Below, piece after piece: positions 56,992 through 64,000 of a DNA stretch of 64,000 nucleotides. Every line of letters starts with the position of its first letter. Positions within the stretch are counted from its first letter, which is position 1. This DNA is from Microbacterium sp. zg-Y818 (GTDB lineage Bacteria > Actinomycetota > Actinomycetes > Actinomycetales > Microbacteriaceae). Position numbers and translations under genes: made by a program. Below the pieces are notes generated by a model. It did not search any database, was not told the origin of the DNA, and was given only the letters and a program-made list of their open reading frames with translations. Where the stretch lies: contig NZ_CP126741.1 of the NCBI RefSeq assembly GCF_030246905.1, forward strand, positions 1 to 64,000, in the 5' to 3' direction.

Positions 56992-57572
56992 GCCCCGACC
57001 GTCACTCCCCGCTCTCGCAGCTGTGGCGCCAGCTGCCGTTCTTCGTCTGGCTGATCGCGCTGTGGATGCTGCTGTGGGGCCAGTTCACCGTGCTCGCACT
57101 GGTCAGCGGCGTCGTGGTGGCGATCTTCGTCACCCGCGTGTTCCGGCTTCCCCCGGTGGAGCTCTCGGGCCGGATGAACCTCTGGTGGGGCCTCGTCTTC
57201 GTCGTCACGTTCTTCGGCGCGGTCGTCCGCGGTTCGCTGCTGGTGGCGTGGCAGGTGCTCAACCCCACGCGGTATCCGGGCACGGCCATCGTCGCCGTGC
57301 CGTTGCGCACCGACGACGACCTCATCATGACGCACGTGGGGGTCACCGCCTCGCTCATCCCCGGATCCCTCGTCGTCGAGGCTGATCGCGACCGTCGCAT
57401 CCTCTACCTGCACGTCATCGGGGTCTCGAGCGACGAGGATGTGCGCATGCAGCGGCGGGCGATCCAGGGCTGGGAGGCGCGGATCGTGCGCGCGGTGGGA
57501 TCGCGGGCCCAGCTGGAGAAGATCCAGGCGGCGGGCGTGGAGACGCCACGTCAGGGGGGTGCACCGCTGTGA
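56988..57572 (+). CDS. mrpE: Mrp antiporter subunit E
   Basis: 194 residues. Two or three membrane helices near the N-terminus (FFVWLIALWMLLWGQFTVL and following, WGLVFVVTFFGAVV) precede a soluble part with the family segment TRYPGTAIVAVPLRTDDDLIMTHVG and SLIPGSLVVEADRDRR, typical of MnhE. ATG at 56988 overlaps the mrpD stop (ATGA). MrpE is needed for complex assembly. Confidence 0.94.
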   Translation: MSPDRHSPLSQLWRQLPFFVWLIALWMLLWGQFTVLALVSGVVVAIFVTRVFRLPPVELSGRMNLWWGLVFVVTFFGAVVRGSLLVAWQVLNPTRYPGTAIVAVPLRTDDDLIMTHVGVTASLIPGSLVVEADRDRRILYLHVIGVSSDEDVRMQRRAIQGWEARIVRAVGSRAQLEKIQAAGVETPRQGGAPL

Positions 57573-57838
57573 ACATGCTGCTGATCGCCATCTACGTCAT
57601 CTTCGCCGTGTCGGGCCTGCTGACGGTGTGGCGCATCATCAAGGGCCCGTCGATCCTCGACCGCGCCGTGGCATCCGACGTTCTTCTCACCCTCGTGATG
57701 TGCCTGCTCGGGGCGGACATGGCCATCAACCACCACACGCGCACGCTGCCGGTGCTGCTGATCATCGCCGCCGTCGGGGTGTTCGGCTCGATCTCGATCG
57801 CGCGCTTCGTCGCGAGAAGGGACACCGCCGAGCGATGA
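57569..57838 (+). CDS. mrpF: Mrp antiporter subunit F
   Basis: 89 residues, three membrane helices, MnhF family: IIKGPSILDRAVASDVLLT is the family signature and the end reads GSISIARFVARRD. GTG at 57569 overlaps the mrpE stop (GTGA). The stop overlaps mrpG (ATGA). Confidence 0.94.
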   Translation: MNMLLIAIYVIFAVSGLLTVWRIIKGPSILDRAVASDVLLTLVMCLLGADMAINHHTRTLPVLLIIAAVGVFGSISIARFVARRDTAER

Positions 57839-58191
57839 ACGCCGTACTCGACATCCTCTCCCTCGTCCTCATCCTGCTGGGGGCGGTGCTGTGCCTCACG
57901 GCCGCGATCGGTCTGCTGCGCTTCCACGACGTGCCCAGCCGGCTGCACGCGGCGACCAAGCCGCAGGTGCTGGGACTCATCCTCATCTGTCTTGCGGTGG
58001 CGCTGTCGGCGCGGTCGTGGGCGGTGGTGGCGTTCCTCTTCGCGATCGTGATCGTGCAGCTGGCCACCGCGCCGCTGTCGGCGCACATGGTGGGCCGCGC
58101 CGCCTACCGCAACGGCACGATCGACGAGCGTTCCCTGTTCGTCGACGAGCTGGCCCAGTCCCGCGAGACCCCGCCCGCCGCCGGCGGCTGA
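57835..58191 (+). CDS. mrpG: Mrp antiporter subunit G
   Basis: 118 residues, three membrane helices, MnhG/PhaG family: LTAAIGLLRFHDVPSRLHAATKPQVLG is the family core (landmarks GLLRFHD and HAATK), followed by two more hydrophobic stretches. It ends the mrpACDEFG operon; a repeat of 20-bp units follows within 7 bp and the next gene is convergent. Confidence 0.94.
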   Translation: MNAVLDILSLVLILLGAVLCLTAAIGLLRFHDVPSRLHAATKPQVLGLILICLAVALSARSWAVVAFLFAIVIVQLATAPLSAHMVGRAAYRNGTIDERSLFVDELAQSRETPPAAGG

Positions 58192-58197
58192 CGCTCC

Positions 58198-58235
58198 CGA
58201 GTGAGTATTGGCGTCGCCGAGTGAGTATTCGCGTC
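58198..58235 (+). repeat. Paired 20-bp-spaced repeat units, left copy
   Basis: CGAGTGAGTATTGGCGTCG at 58198 and CGAGTGAGTATTCGCGTC at 58218, period 20 bp, lie between the convergent ends of mrpG and the hydrolase gene. The same double motif occurs inverted at 61463-61497. Confidence 0.85.
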
Positions 58236-58236
58236 C

Positions 58237-59463
58237 TCAGGCGTCGTGCAGGCGAGACAGCACGCCGATGACCTGGCGGTGCCACTCCCGCGCCGCCGGC
58301 AGCGCCCCGGTGTAGATCGCCGCGTCATGCGACACACCCTGGTACCGCACCGCCGTCGCCGCGCCGCCGTCGGCGCGCAGCCGCGCCGCGTACTCGGCGC
58401 CGTCCCGTCGCAGCGGATCGTACTCCGCGGTGAGGATCACAGCCTCCGGCAGACCCGCATGCGACGCCGCGCGCATCGGTGAAGCCAGTTCGCTGCGCCC
58501 GTCGGCCTTACGCGGAAGGTACGTCCCGGCGATCGACCGGAGCTCCCGCATTGCGAGGAAGCTCGGGATGCCGAGCGCGCGAGTCGCCGCCAGGTCGATG
58601 TGCCCGCCGGTGAGATCGGTCACCGGCACTTCCAGCAGCTGCAGGCGGATCGGCAGGCCCGCCCGGTCGCGGTTCGCCAGGGTCAGCGCCGCCGCGATGC
58701 ATCCCCCGGCCGACGTGCCGGCTACCCCGAGTCGCTCGCGGTCGACGCCGAGCGACGCGGCGTTATCGTGCAGCCACAGCAGCGCCGCGTACGCTTGCTC
58801 GACCTGCGTCGGGAAGCGGTGCTCGGGCGCGAGGGCGTAGTCCACCGCGACCATGACGACACCGGCCTCCGCCGCGCGGCGGCGGCACGCGGCATCCGTC
58901 GTCGGGTAGTCGATGCCGCCCTGGCGGAAGGCCCCGCCGAAGAACGTCAGCCATGCCGGCAGCGGGTCGGACCCTGCGGCATCCGGGTAGTACAGGCGCA
59001 CCCGCACGGTGGGATGGCCGGCCACCGGCACCTGGTGGTCGACGATGCGCAGGTCGGGCCCGGCAGTGCCGACCGTCGCCAGTTCGGTGCGGTCCCACGC
59101 GACGGCGGCGCGCCGATGCTTCGCCCGTGCCCGGGCCCGCGCCCGGGCACGGTCCTGCGGGGTGCTGACGGGGCGTTCGGATGTCGCCGGCGCGGCGGCC
59201 TGACTCTCGCGGGTGTCGCCGCCGCCGTCGGTGTCGGCCGCCGGACTGGACGCGCCCACTGCGGCGCGCCCGCCGGACCTTCGCGCCGCACGCGCTGTGC
59301 CGGACCCTCGCACCATCGCGGTACCGGTGGCCTCGGCCGCGCCCGCGCCGCCGAACACGCCCAGCCAGCCGGCGATCCGGACGCGGACCGCGTCGACGTT
59401 GCGCTGGATCAGGTACCGGCGGTGCACCCGAAGGCGCTCGGAGAAGAACGGGTCAAGGGGCAT
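58237..59463 (-). CDS. Alpha/beta hydrolase, HSL/arylacetamide deacetylase type
   Basis: 408 residues. The catalytic domain (about 130-405) carries Ser251 in GTSAGG, Asp349 in EYDPL and His379 in GVSHDA. The oxyanion-hole motif, normally HGGGF, reads FGGAF (175-179). An unusual N-terminal 130-residue extension is basic and low-complexity, with Arg-Ala repeats (RARARARARAK, about 105-115) and no clear signal peptide. GGAGGAG precedes the ATG at 59463. It likely hydrolyses short acyl esters; substrate unknown. Divergent from a glycosyltransferase; the stop is 2 bp from the repeat. Confidence 0.86.
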   Translation of the reverse strand: MPLDPFFSERLRVHRRYLIQRNVDAVRVRIAGWLGVFGGAGAAEATGTAMVRGSGTARAARRSGGRAAVGASSPAADTDGGGDTRESQAAAPATSERPVSTPQDRARARARARAKHRRAAVAWDRTELATVGTAGPDLRIVDHQVPVAGHPTVRVRLYYPDAAGSDPLPAWLTFFGGAFRQGGIDYPTTDAACRRRAAEAGVVMVAVDYALAPEHRFPTQVEQAYAALLWLHDNAASLGVDRERLGVAGTSAGGCIAAALTLANRDRAGLPIRLQLLEVPVTDLTGGHIDLAATRALGIPSFLAMRELRSIAGTYLPRKADGRSELASPMRAASHAGLPEAVILTAEYDPLRRDGAEYAARLRADGGAATAVRYQGVSHDAAIYTGALPAAREWHRQVIGVLSRLHDA

Positions 59464-59595
59464 CGCGGTCTCCTCCCGGGCGGAGTTCGATTCTAAGAGC
59501 CGGCAGCGCCCGCAGCGCCGCTGCGGCGCGCACCATGTCGTTGGCCCGAACGCAACCCCTTCAGCCGTCGCGCGCCGACCGTGTTGAGTGGAGGC

Positions 59596-59718
59596 ATGAG
59601 AAGAGATCTCCTGCGCGCGGGTCACGCCCCCGCGCGGCACGCTGATTCCCTTCCCCCCGAGCAGGTCGTCCGGCCGGGCGGTTCGCCCGGGCTTGACGCG
59701 ACGGATGCCGGGGCATGA
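59596..59718 (+). CDS. Possible 40-residue leader ORF coupled to the glycosyltransferase
   Basis: ATG at 59596 after GGAGG (only 1 bp away) opens 40 codons (MRRDLLRAGH...) ending ATGA on the glycosyltransferase start. No domain is visible; the close ribosome site makes it doubtful. The rest of the 250-bp divergent gap (59464-59714) holds an imperfect G/C-rich inverted repeat near 59506-59531. Confidence 0.25.
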   Translation: MRRDLLRAGHAPARHADSLPPEQVVRPGGSPGLDATDAGA

Positions 59719-61433
59719 CGGCAGCGGCATCCACCGTGCCGGTGCGCGTGAGTGTGGTCGTCCCCGTCTTCACTCCGGGCGCCGGGTTCGATGAACTCAT
59801 CGCGTCGCTGGACCGGCAGACGCTGAGCGCGCGCCAGTTCGAGGTGCTGCTGTGCGACGACGGCTCGGGCGAGCCCACCGAGGGTCGGCTGGCCGAGATC
59901 GCGCGCCGTCGGCCGAACGTGCGTGTGCTGACCCTGCCGCACAGCGGCTGGCCGGGCACGCCCCGCAACCAGGGCATCGATGCGGCCCGCGGCGAGTACG
60001 TGTTCTTCGTCGACCAGGACGACTGGCTCTTCGACGGTGCGCTCAAGGATCTCTGCGACTACGCCGATCGCCATGGCTCGGACGTCATCGTCGGCAAGGA
60101 GGTCGGCGTCGGCCGCCGCATTCCGGCCGGCATCTTCCGCCGCGACGTCCCGCACGCGCAGCTGGGTGTCGACCCGCTTCTGGAGATGCTGACCCCGCAC
60201 AAGATGTTCCGCACGTCGTTCCTGCGGCGCAACGGCATCCGCTTTCCCGAGGGCCGGGTGCGGCTGGAGGACCACCTCTTCGTGATGCAGGCGTACTTCG
60301 CCGCCGACACGATCTCGATCCTCGCGAGCCGCCCGTGCTACGCGTGGGTCAAGCACCCCGGCAGCGCCAGCGCCGCGCGCATCGATCCGGACACCTACTT
60401 TCCGCACCTGGAACGGGTGCTGGACCTCGTCGATGAGCACACCGAGCCGGGGCCGCTGCGCGACACGCTGCTGCGCCACTGGTACCGGGGCAAGATCCTG
60501 GCGCGGCTCGAGGGAAAGCGGATGGTCCGCTACCCCGCGGAGTACCGCAAGCGCTTCCTCGACGTCGTGACTCCGATCGCGCAGCAGCGGTTCGGGCCGG
60601 GTGTGGCCGAAGGGCTCACGTTCCCGCTGCGGGTGCGATCGGCGCTGCTGCGCGCCGGGCGACGCGACGATCTCCTGCGGTTCGCCGAGTTCGAGGCGGG
60701 CATCGTGTGCCGCGCCGACGTGGCATCCGCCCGCTGGTCGCGCGGGGGACGGCTCGCGCTGACCGTGCGGGTGCGGTTCCTGCGGGACGGGCGGGAAGGG
60801 GCGGACGCCCTCGCATTCGAGCGGGTTCCGGCGGAGGGGGAGGCGGCGGCGGAGGATGCCGGTGCGGCCGTCGGTTCCGCTGCGGCCCCGGAGCCGGGCG
60901 CAGACGCTGCGGCGCCGCTCGCAAAGACCGTCACCCTCTGGAAGCCCCCGGAGGAGCTCGGCGCGGACTTCCTCTCGGCGCACGTTCGCGACGCGACGCG
61001 CGATCTCCGTCTCGATCGCGTGGAGCTGACCCTGCTCGAGGGCCTTGATCGCACGGAGCGCCGGATCCCCGGGCGCGGTCGCCTCACGGGCGGTCGCGCT
61101 CGCGTGCAGCTCGACCCGCTGCGGGTGTTCGGCCGTGGCGATGCGTCGCTCGGAGGAACCCTCGTCGCTCGCGTTCGCCATGCCGGGTGGACGTTCGAGA
61201 CGCCGTTGCGGGCCGAGCCGGCGGTGCTGGCCGAGGCGGAGCGATCGCCGCTTCTGGCGGGTCGGGTGTGCGGCATCCGCGCCGGTGAGGACGGTTCCGT
61301 GCAGCTGTACCGCAGCTGGCCGGGTGGGCGGCTGCGCGAGCTGACCGCCCGGGCGGTGCGCCACATGCCGCTGGAGCGTGCGCGCGACCTCGCCGCGAAG
61401 GTGGTTCGACGAGCCCGTGCCGTCAGACGCTGA
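59715..61433 (+). CDS. GT2 glycosyltransferase with C-terminal beta-rich domain (TarS-like layout)
   Basis: 572 residues. The N-terminal GT-A domain (about 8-230) has VSVVVPVFTPG, LLCDDGSGEPT, GWPGTPRNQGIDAARGEYVFFVDQDDW (landmark DQDD) and the HKMFRTSFLRR and RLEDH segments. The C-terminal part (about 330-570) is Arg/Asp/Ala-rich and probably folds as beta sandwiches, as in wall teichoic acid glycosyltransferases such as TarS, where such domains help oligomerise. An insertion at about 370-400 is Ala/Glu/Pro-rich. It probably decorates a cell-wall or surface polymer. Start ATG 59715. Confidence 0.83.
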   Translation: MTAAASTVPVRVSVVVPVFTPGAGFDELIASLDRQTLSARQFEVLLCDDGSGEPTEGRLAEIARRRPNVRVLTLPHSGWPGTPRNQGIDAARGEYVFFVDQDDWLFDGALKDLCDYADRHGSDVIVGKEVGVGRRIPAGIFRRDVPHAQLGVDPLLEMLTPHKMFRTSFLRRNGIRFPEGRVRLEDHLFVMQAYFAADTISILASRPCYAWVKHPGSASAARIDPDTYFPHLERVLDLVDEHTEPGPLRDTLLRHWYRGKILARLEGKRMVRYPAEYRKRFLDVVTPIAQQRFGPGVAEGLTFPLRVRSALLRAGRRDDLLRFAEFEAGIVCRADVASARWSRGGRLALTVRVRFLRDGREGADALAFERVPAEGEAAAEDAGAAVGSAAAPEPGADAAAPLAKTVTLWKPPEELGADFLSAHVRDATRDLRLDRVELTLLEGLDRTERRIPGRGRLTGGRARVQLDPLRVFGRGDASLGGTLVARVRHAGWTFETPLRAEPAVLAEAERSPLLAGRVCGIRAGEDGSVQLYRSWPGGRLRELTARAVRHMPLERARDLAAKVVRRARAVRR

Positions 61434-61462
61434 TCCGGTGCGGTTGCAGCGACCTCGATGGC

Positions 61463-61497
61463 TTGAATACTCACTCGGTGACGCGAATACTCACTCG
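61463..61497 (-). repeat. Paired 20-bp-spaced repeat units, right copy
   Basis: On the minus strand CGAGTGAGTATTCGCGTC (61497-61480) and CGAGTGAGTATTCAA (61477-61463) have a 20-bp period, the inverse of 58198-58235. The repeat supplies the TGA stop of the oxidoreductase gene (61493-61491), between convergent genes. Confidence 0.85.
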
Positions 61498-62939
61498 CGA
61501 GCGAGGGAAGGGGGCGTGCGGATCCCGAAGGTCTCGCGCAGGGCGGAGCGCGCGGCGTACCACCCCGACAGACCGTGGACTCCCGGCCCAGGGGAGGTCG
61601 ACGCCCCGCACAGGTACACGCCGGGGAGCGCCGTGCGCCACGGATCGGTCGAGAGCACCGGGCGGCGCACCAGCTGGCGCAGGGTCGCGGCCCCCGCGCT
61701 GATGTCGCCGTCGATGTAGTTCGGGTTCTCCTCGGGCAGCTGCGCCGCGGTGACGCTGCGGCTGTCGAGGATGAGGTCCCGGAAGCCGGGCGCGGCGCGT
61801 TCGATGGTCCGAACGATCGCCTCGCGCTGATCCACCGTCGAGCCGGCGGGCACGTGCGTGTAGGTCCAGAGCGTCTGCGCGTCGCCCGGTGCGCGCGTGT
61901 CGTCGAGCACCGACGGCTGCGACACCAGCACGTACGGCTCGGCGGCGTGCCGCCCGTGGGCGACCTCGTTCTCGGCCAGGGCGATGTCGCGTCGCGTGCC
62001 GCCCAGATGCACCGTCCCCGCCTGCGCCACGCGGGGATCGGCCCAGGGAACCGGACCCGACAGCGCGAAGTCGACCTTGGCGGCGGCATTGCCGTAGCGG
62101 AACGCGTGCAGCGCGCGTCGGTAGCGCGGCGGCAGGTCGTCACCGGCCCAGCGCAGCAGTGCACGCGGCGTGACGTCCATCACCGTCGCGCGGGCAGCCG
62201 GGAGCTCCCGCAGCGACGTCACCTCGTGGTCGGTGATCACTTCGCCGCCGTGGGCGACGATGTCGGCGATCATCGCGTCGACGATCGCCTGGCTGCCGCC
62301 ACGGGGGATCGGCCAGCCGCCCGCATGCGCGTGGGCCTGCAGCGCCAAGCCCGCCCCCGCGCCCACGAGCGAGGGCTGGTGCACGATGGCGTGCGCCGAC
62401 ACCCCGGTGATCATCGCCGGCGCGGTCTCGTCCGAGAATCGTGCGTTCCACAGCGGCGTGCCCTGCTCGGCGGTGCGCAGGGCGAAGAGGGCAGCCGTCA
62501 GTGGGTGCTTCGGGATGCCGACCAGGTTCGACCCCGTGAACTGCGCGATCTCGAGCGAGCGGGCCGCGAGCGGGGCGAACAGGCGCCGGTACGCCTGCCC
62601 GTCGCGGCCGAGTTCGGCGGCGGTCTGGTCGATGTCGCGGTAGGCGATCCCGGCGCGACCGGGCAGAGGGTGGGCGAACGACACCTGCGGCGTCAGCAGC
62701 TCGATGCGCCGGCTCAGCTCGAACGCGCGGAAGAACGGCGATGCCAGGGCGAGCGGGTGCACTGCGGAGCACCCGTCGTGCCGGAACCCCGGCAGGGTGA
62801 GCTCCTGGGTGCGCGCGCCGCCCCCCGCCTGCGATGCCCGCTCATACACGCGCACCGCCAGCCCTGCCCGAGCCAGCGTGACCGCCGCGGCCAGCCCGTT
62901 GGGGCCGGCGCCGACGACGATGGCGTCGAGCCCGCTCAT
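61491..62939 (-). CDS. FAD-dependent oxidoreductase, phytoene desaturase-like
   Basis: 482-residue flavoprotein. The dinucleotide-binding motif is VVGAGPNGLAAAVTLARAG (about 8-26) followed by VRVYERASQAGGGARTQEL. The C-terminal FAD segment is GVYLCGASTSPGPGVHGLSGWYAA. This type (COG1233) includes carotenoid desaturases and related oxidoreductases; without crtB/crtE-like neighbours a carotenoid role is not supported. ATGA overlap with the SRPBCC gene upstream indicates an operon. The last codons (SLARE, stop) are formed by the repeat. Confidence 0.88.
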   Translation of the reverse strand: MSGLDAIVVGAGPNGLAAAVTLARAGLAVRVYERASQAGGGARTQELTLPGFRHDGCSAVHPLALASPFFRAFELSRRIELLTPQVSFAHPLPGRAGIAYRDIDQTAAELGRDGQAYRRLFAPLAARSLEIAQFTGSNLVGIPKHPLTAALFALRTAEQGTPLWNARFSDETAPAMITGVSAHAIVHQPSLVGAGAGLALQAHAHAGGWPIPRGGSQAIVDAMIADIVAHGGEVITDHEVTSLRELPAARATVMDVTPRALLRWAGDDLPPRYRRALHAFRYGNAAAKVDFALSGPVPWADPRVAQAGTVHLGGTRRDIALAENEVAHGRHAAEPYVLVSQPSVLDDTRAPGDAQTLWTYTHVPAGSTVDQREAIVRTIERAAPGFRDLILDSRSVTAAQLPEENPNYIDGDISAGAATLRQLVRRPVLSTDPWRTALPGVYLCGASTSPGPGVHGLSGWYAARSALRETFGIRTPPSLARE

Positions 62940-63622
62940 CCGGCGCGATCCGCGCTCGTCTCGGTCGACGCGGCGGTCTGCGCGTCCGCCGCGTCGTCCG
63001 CGCGGTCATCGCCCGCGGCCGCGCCGGCCGCGTCTGCGTCCGGAACGTCCACCGTTGCGGGCTCGTGCGCACCCTTCTCGGCTTCGTCGGCCGCGGCGAC
63101 GTCGGCGTGCGCCTCCTGCCCGGCGGGCGCGTCGGAGGCTTCCGGGGCGTCGGGGCGCAGCGTCTGTGCGCCCTCATCGCGCTCGCGCCGCCGCCCCTCC
63201 GCGAGGAAGGCCAGCCGGCGCAGCGTCTCGCGGTTGCGCAGTCGCATCATCGGCGCCCACAGGGCACGCGGCAGCGCCAGCGTCGGGCCCGCGACGGGCT
63301 CCTCGCCGATGCGCACGACGCACCCCTCATCGTGGGGGCGCACCTCGATCGCGACGACGGCGCGCCCGATGGGGCCGCCTTTCGCCCGCAGGCGCACGCG
63401 CTGCGGCGGCGACCAATCCACGACCTCGGTCTCGTCGTCGATCAGCACCGGCCACACCCCGAACGAATGGTGGATCTTCGAGCCCTGCCGGGGCCACTCG
63501 GAGGACACCGCCCGCATGCGCGCGGCTCCCACCACCCAGACCGGGTAGAGCCACCCGTCCGAGAGCGTCGCGAAGACGTCGTCGGGCGTGCAGCGCATCA
63601 CGCGTGCGATTCCGGATGCCAT
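62936..63622 (-). CDS. SRPBCC-domain protein with acidic tail
   Basis: 228 residues. The SRPBCC (START-like) hydrophobic-ligand fold spans about 1-145 (VMRCTPDDVFATLSDGWLYPVWVVGA, KIHHSFGVWPVLID, VVAIEVRPHDEGCVVRIGEEP). The last 75 residues are Ala/Asp/Glu-rich and look disordered. ATG at 63622 has GGGGGGAG 7 bp upstream. Coupled to the oxidoreductase by ATGA, suggesting that it presents a lipophilic substrate to that enzyme; that is inference. Confidence 0.85.
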   Translation of the reverse strand: MASGIARVMRCTPDDVFATLSDGWLYPVWVVGAARMRAVSSEWPRQGSKIHHSFGVWPVLIDDETEVVDWSPPQRVRLRAKGGPIGRAVVAIEVRPHDEGCVVRIGEEPVAGPTLALPRALWAPMMRLRNRETLRRLAFLAEGRRRERDEGAQTLRPDAPEASDAPAGQEAHADVAAADEAEKGAHEPATVDVPDADAAGAAAGDDRADDAADAQTAASTETSADRAG

Positions 63623-63721
63623 GCGGGGCTCCCCCCATCGGTTCTGCCGTCGTCGGTGTCCCGATCGTAGGCGAGAGCACACGACGGATGCCGGGGGGTT
63701 GCGCCCGCCGCCCGCACCTGC

Positions 63722-64000
63722 TCAGCTCGCCGGGACGAGCACCAGCTCATGCGTCGCCGCGTCGCGCACCGCGTCATCGCTGAATCGCCACGGGGTCATC
63801 TCGGCCCGCTGCCACGTCTCGGTCTGGTCGGTGTAGTTCGGGTGGAAGGCGTGCCCGCTCGTGCCGGTGAGGTGGTTCCAGCGCGAGGCGTCAAGGTCAG
63901 AGAGGTCGACGACCATGCGCATCGACGGCACCGTCACGGTCTCGAAACTCCCGCTGCCGAGCACCCAGCCGCTGGCATCCACCACCGACGCTCCGCCGCC
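63722..64000 (-). CDS. Penicillin acylase family protein, C-terminal end (partial)
   Basis: About 92 residues of a protein that begins beyond the window edge. The segment RMVVDLSDLDASRWNHLTG, then GTSGHAFHPNYTDQTETW, matches the conserved C-terminal end of penicillin-acylase-family (S45) Ntn hydrolases (landmarks DLSD, TSGH and YTDQ). The rest, including the catalytic Ser at the processed beta-chain start, is not in view, so activity cannot be judged. Stop at 63722; 99 bp from the SRPBCC start, same strand. Confidence 0.75.
   Translation of the reverse strand, partial: GGGASVVDASGWVLGSGSFETVTVPSMRMVVDLSDLDASRWNHLTGTSGHAFHPNYTDQTETWQRAEMTPWRFSDDAVRDAATHELVLVPAS

Noticed and set aside
58198..61497. 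Intact transposon bounded by inverted repeats
   Set aside because: No transposase or integrase inside and no matching target-site duplication outside; kept only as an unexplained repeat.
61491..62939. Carotenoid biosynthesis cluster
   Set aside because: Only a phytoene-desaturase-like flavoprotein is present; no crtB, crtE or other carotenoid genes are nearby.

Overview
The window is a chromosomal segment of a high-GC Gram-positive bacterium, most likely Microbacterium or a close Microbacteriaceae relative. It starts at the replication origin with dnaA-oriC-dnaN-recF-dciA-gyrB-gyrA, and it carries Actinobacteria-specific markers: the DUF3566 protein after gyrA, crgA, a class E sortase, the fhaA-fhaB-pstP-rodA-pbpA-pknA-pknB cluster, NucS and an Mrp antiporter whose A subunit also contains the B domain. 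Codons are strongly G/C-ending. No rRNA, transposase, integrase, phage gene or CRISPR array is visible.

Layout. 1-10167: replication initiation and gyrase, with DnaA boxes before dnaA and between dnaA and dnaN. 10207-10405: tRNA-Ile and tRNA-Ala, closed by a strong terminator. 10522-15510: small housekeeping and envelope genes (Nudix, YbaK-type deacylase, cyclophilin, zinc-ribbon rhomboid, CrgA, sortase E, small membrane protein, glutamine amidotransferase). 15507-24415 (minus strand): a tightly overlapped growth and division operon coding two FHA proteins, a PP2C phosphatase, a SEDS glycosyltransferase, its class B PBP partner and two Ser/Thr kinases with PASTA domains. 24610-24736: tRNA-Leu and terminator.

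24903-43571 is the accessory, surface-polysaccharide part: a Wzx-type flippase; a minus-strand five-gene operon (pyruvyl-transferase-like protein, Wzy/O-antigen-ligase-like membrane protein, three glycosyltransferases); and, divergent from that operon, a single 11.6-kb gene for a secreted protein of about 3,871 residues. That protein is built from fibronectin III, PA14, malectin-like, Ig-like and beta-propeller modules. Four PA14 modules are encoded by consecutive 396-bp repeats that look identical in DNA. Both sides of the divergent promoter region have readable promoters and leader hairpins. The most economical reading is a locus that makes and exports a pyruvylated polysaccharide next to a very large glycan-binding matrix or adhesin protein. 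The link is inferred from position and domains.

43717-51877: GNAT acetyltransferase, cold-shock protein, a rhomboid-like/DUF2156 fusion, a coiled-coil membrane protein, a HAD phosphatase, NucS, and a divergent MFS exporter/LacI-type regulator pair with a perfect palindromic operator candidate between them. 51975-58191: the mrpACDEFG operon (Na+(K+)/H+ antiport). 58237-61433: an HSL-type hydrolase and a two-domain glycosyltransferase, bracketed by an unusual pair of inverted repeats made of 20-bp-spaced units. 61491-64000: an FAD-dependent oxidoreductase, an SRPBCC protein and the C-terminal end of a penicillin-acylase-family protein cut by the window edge.
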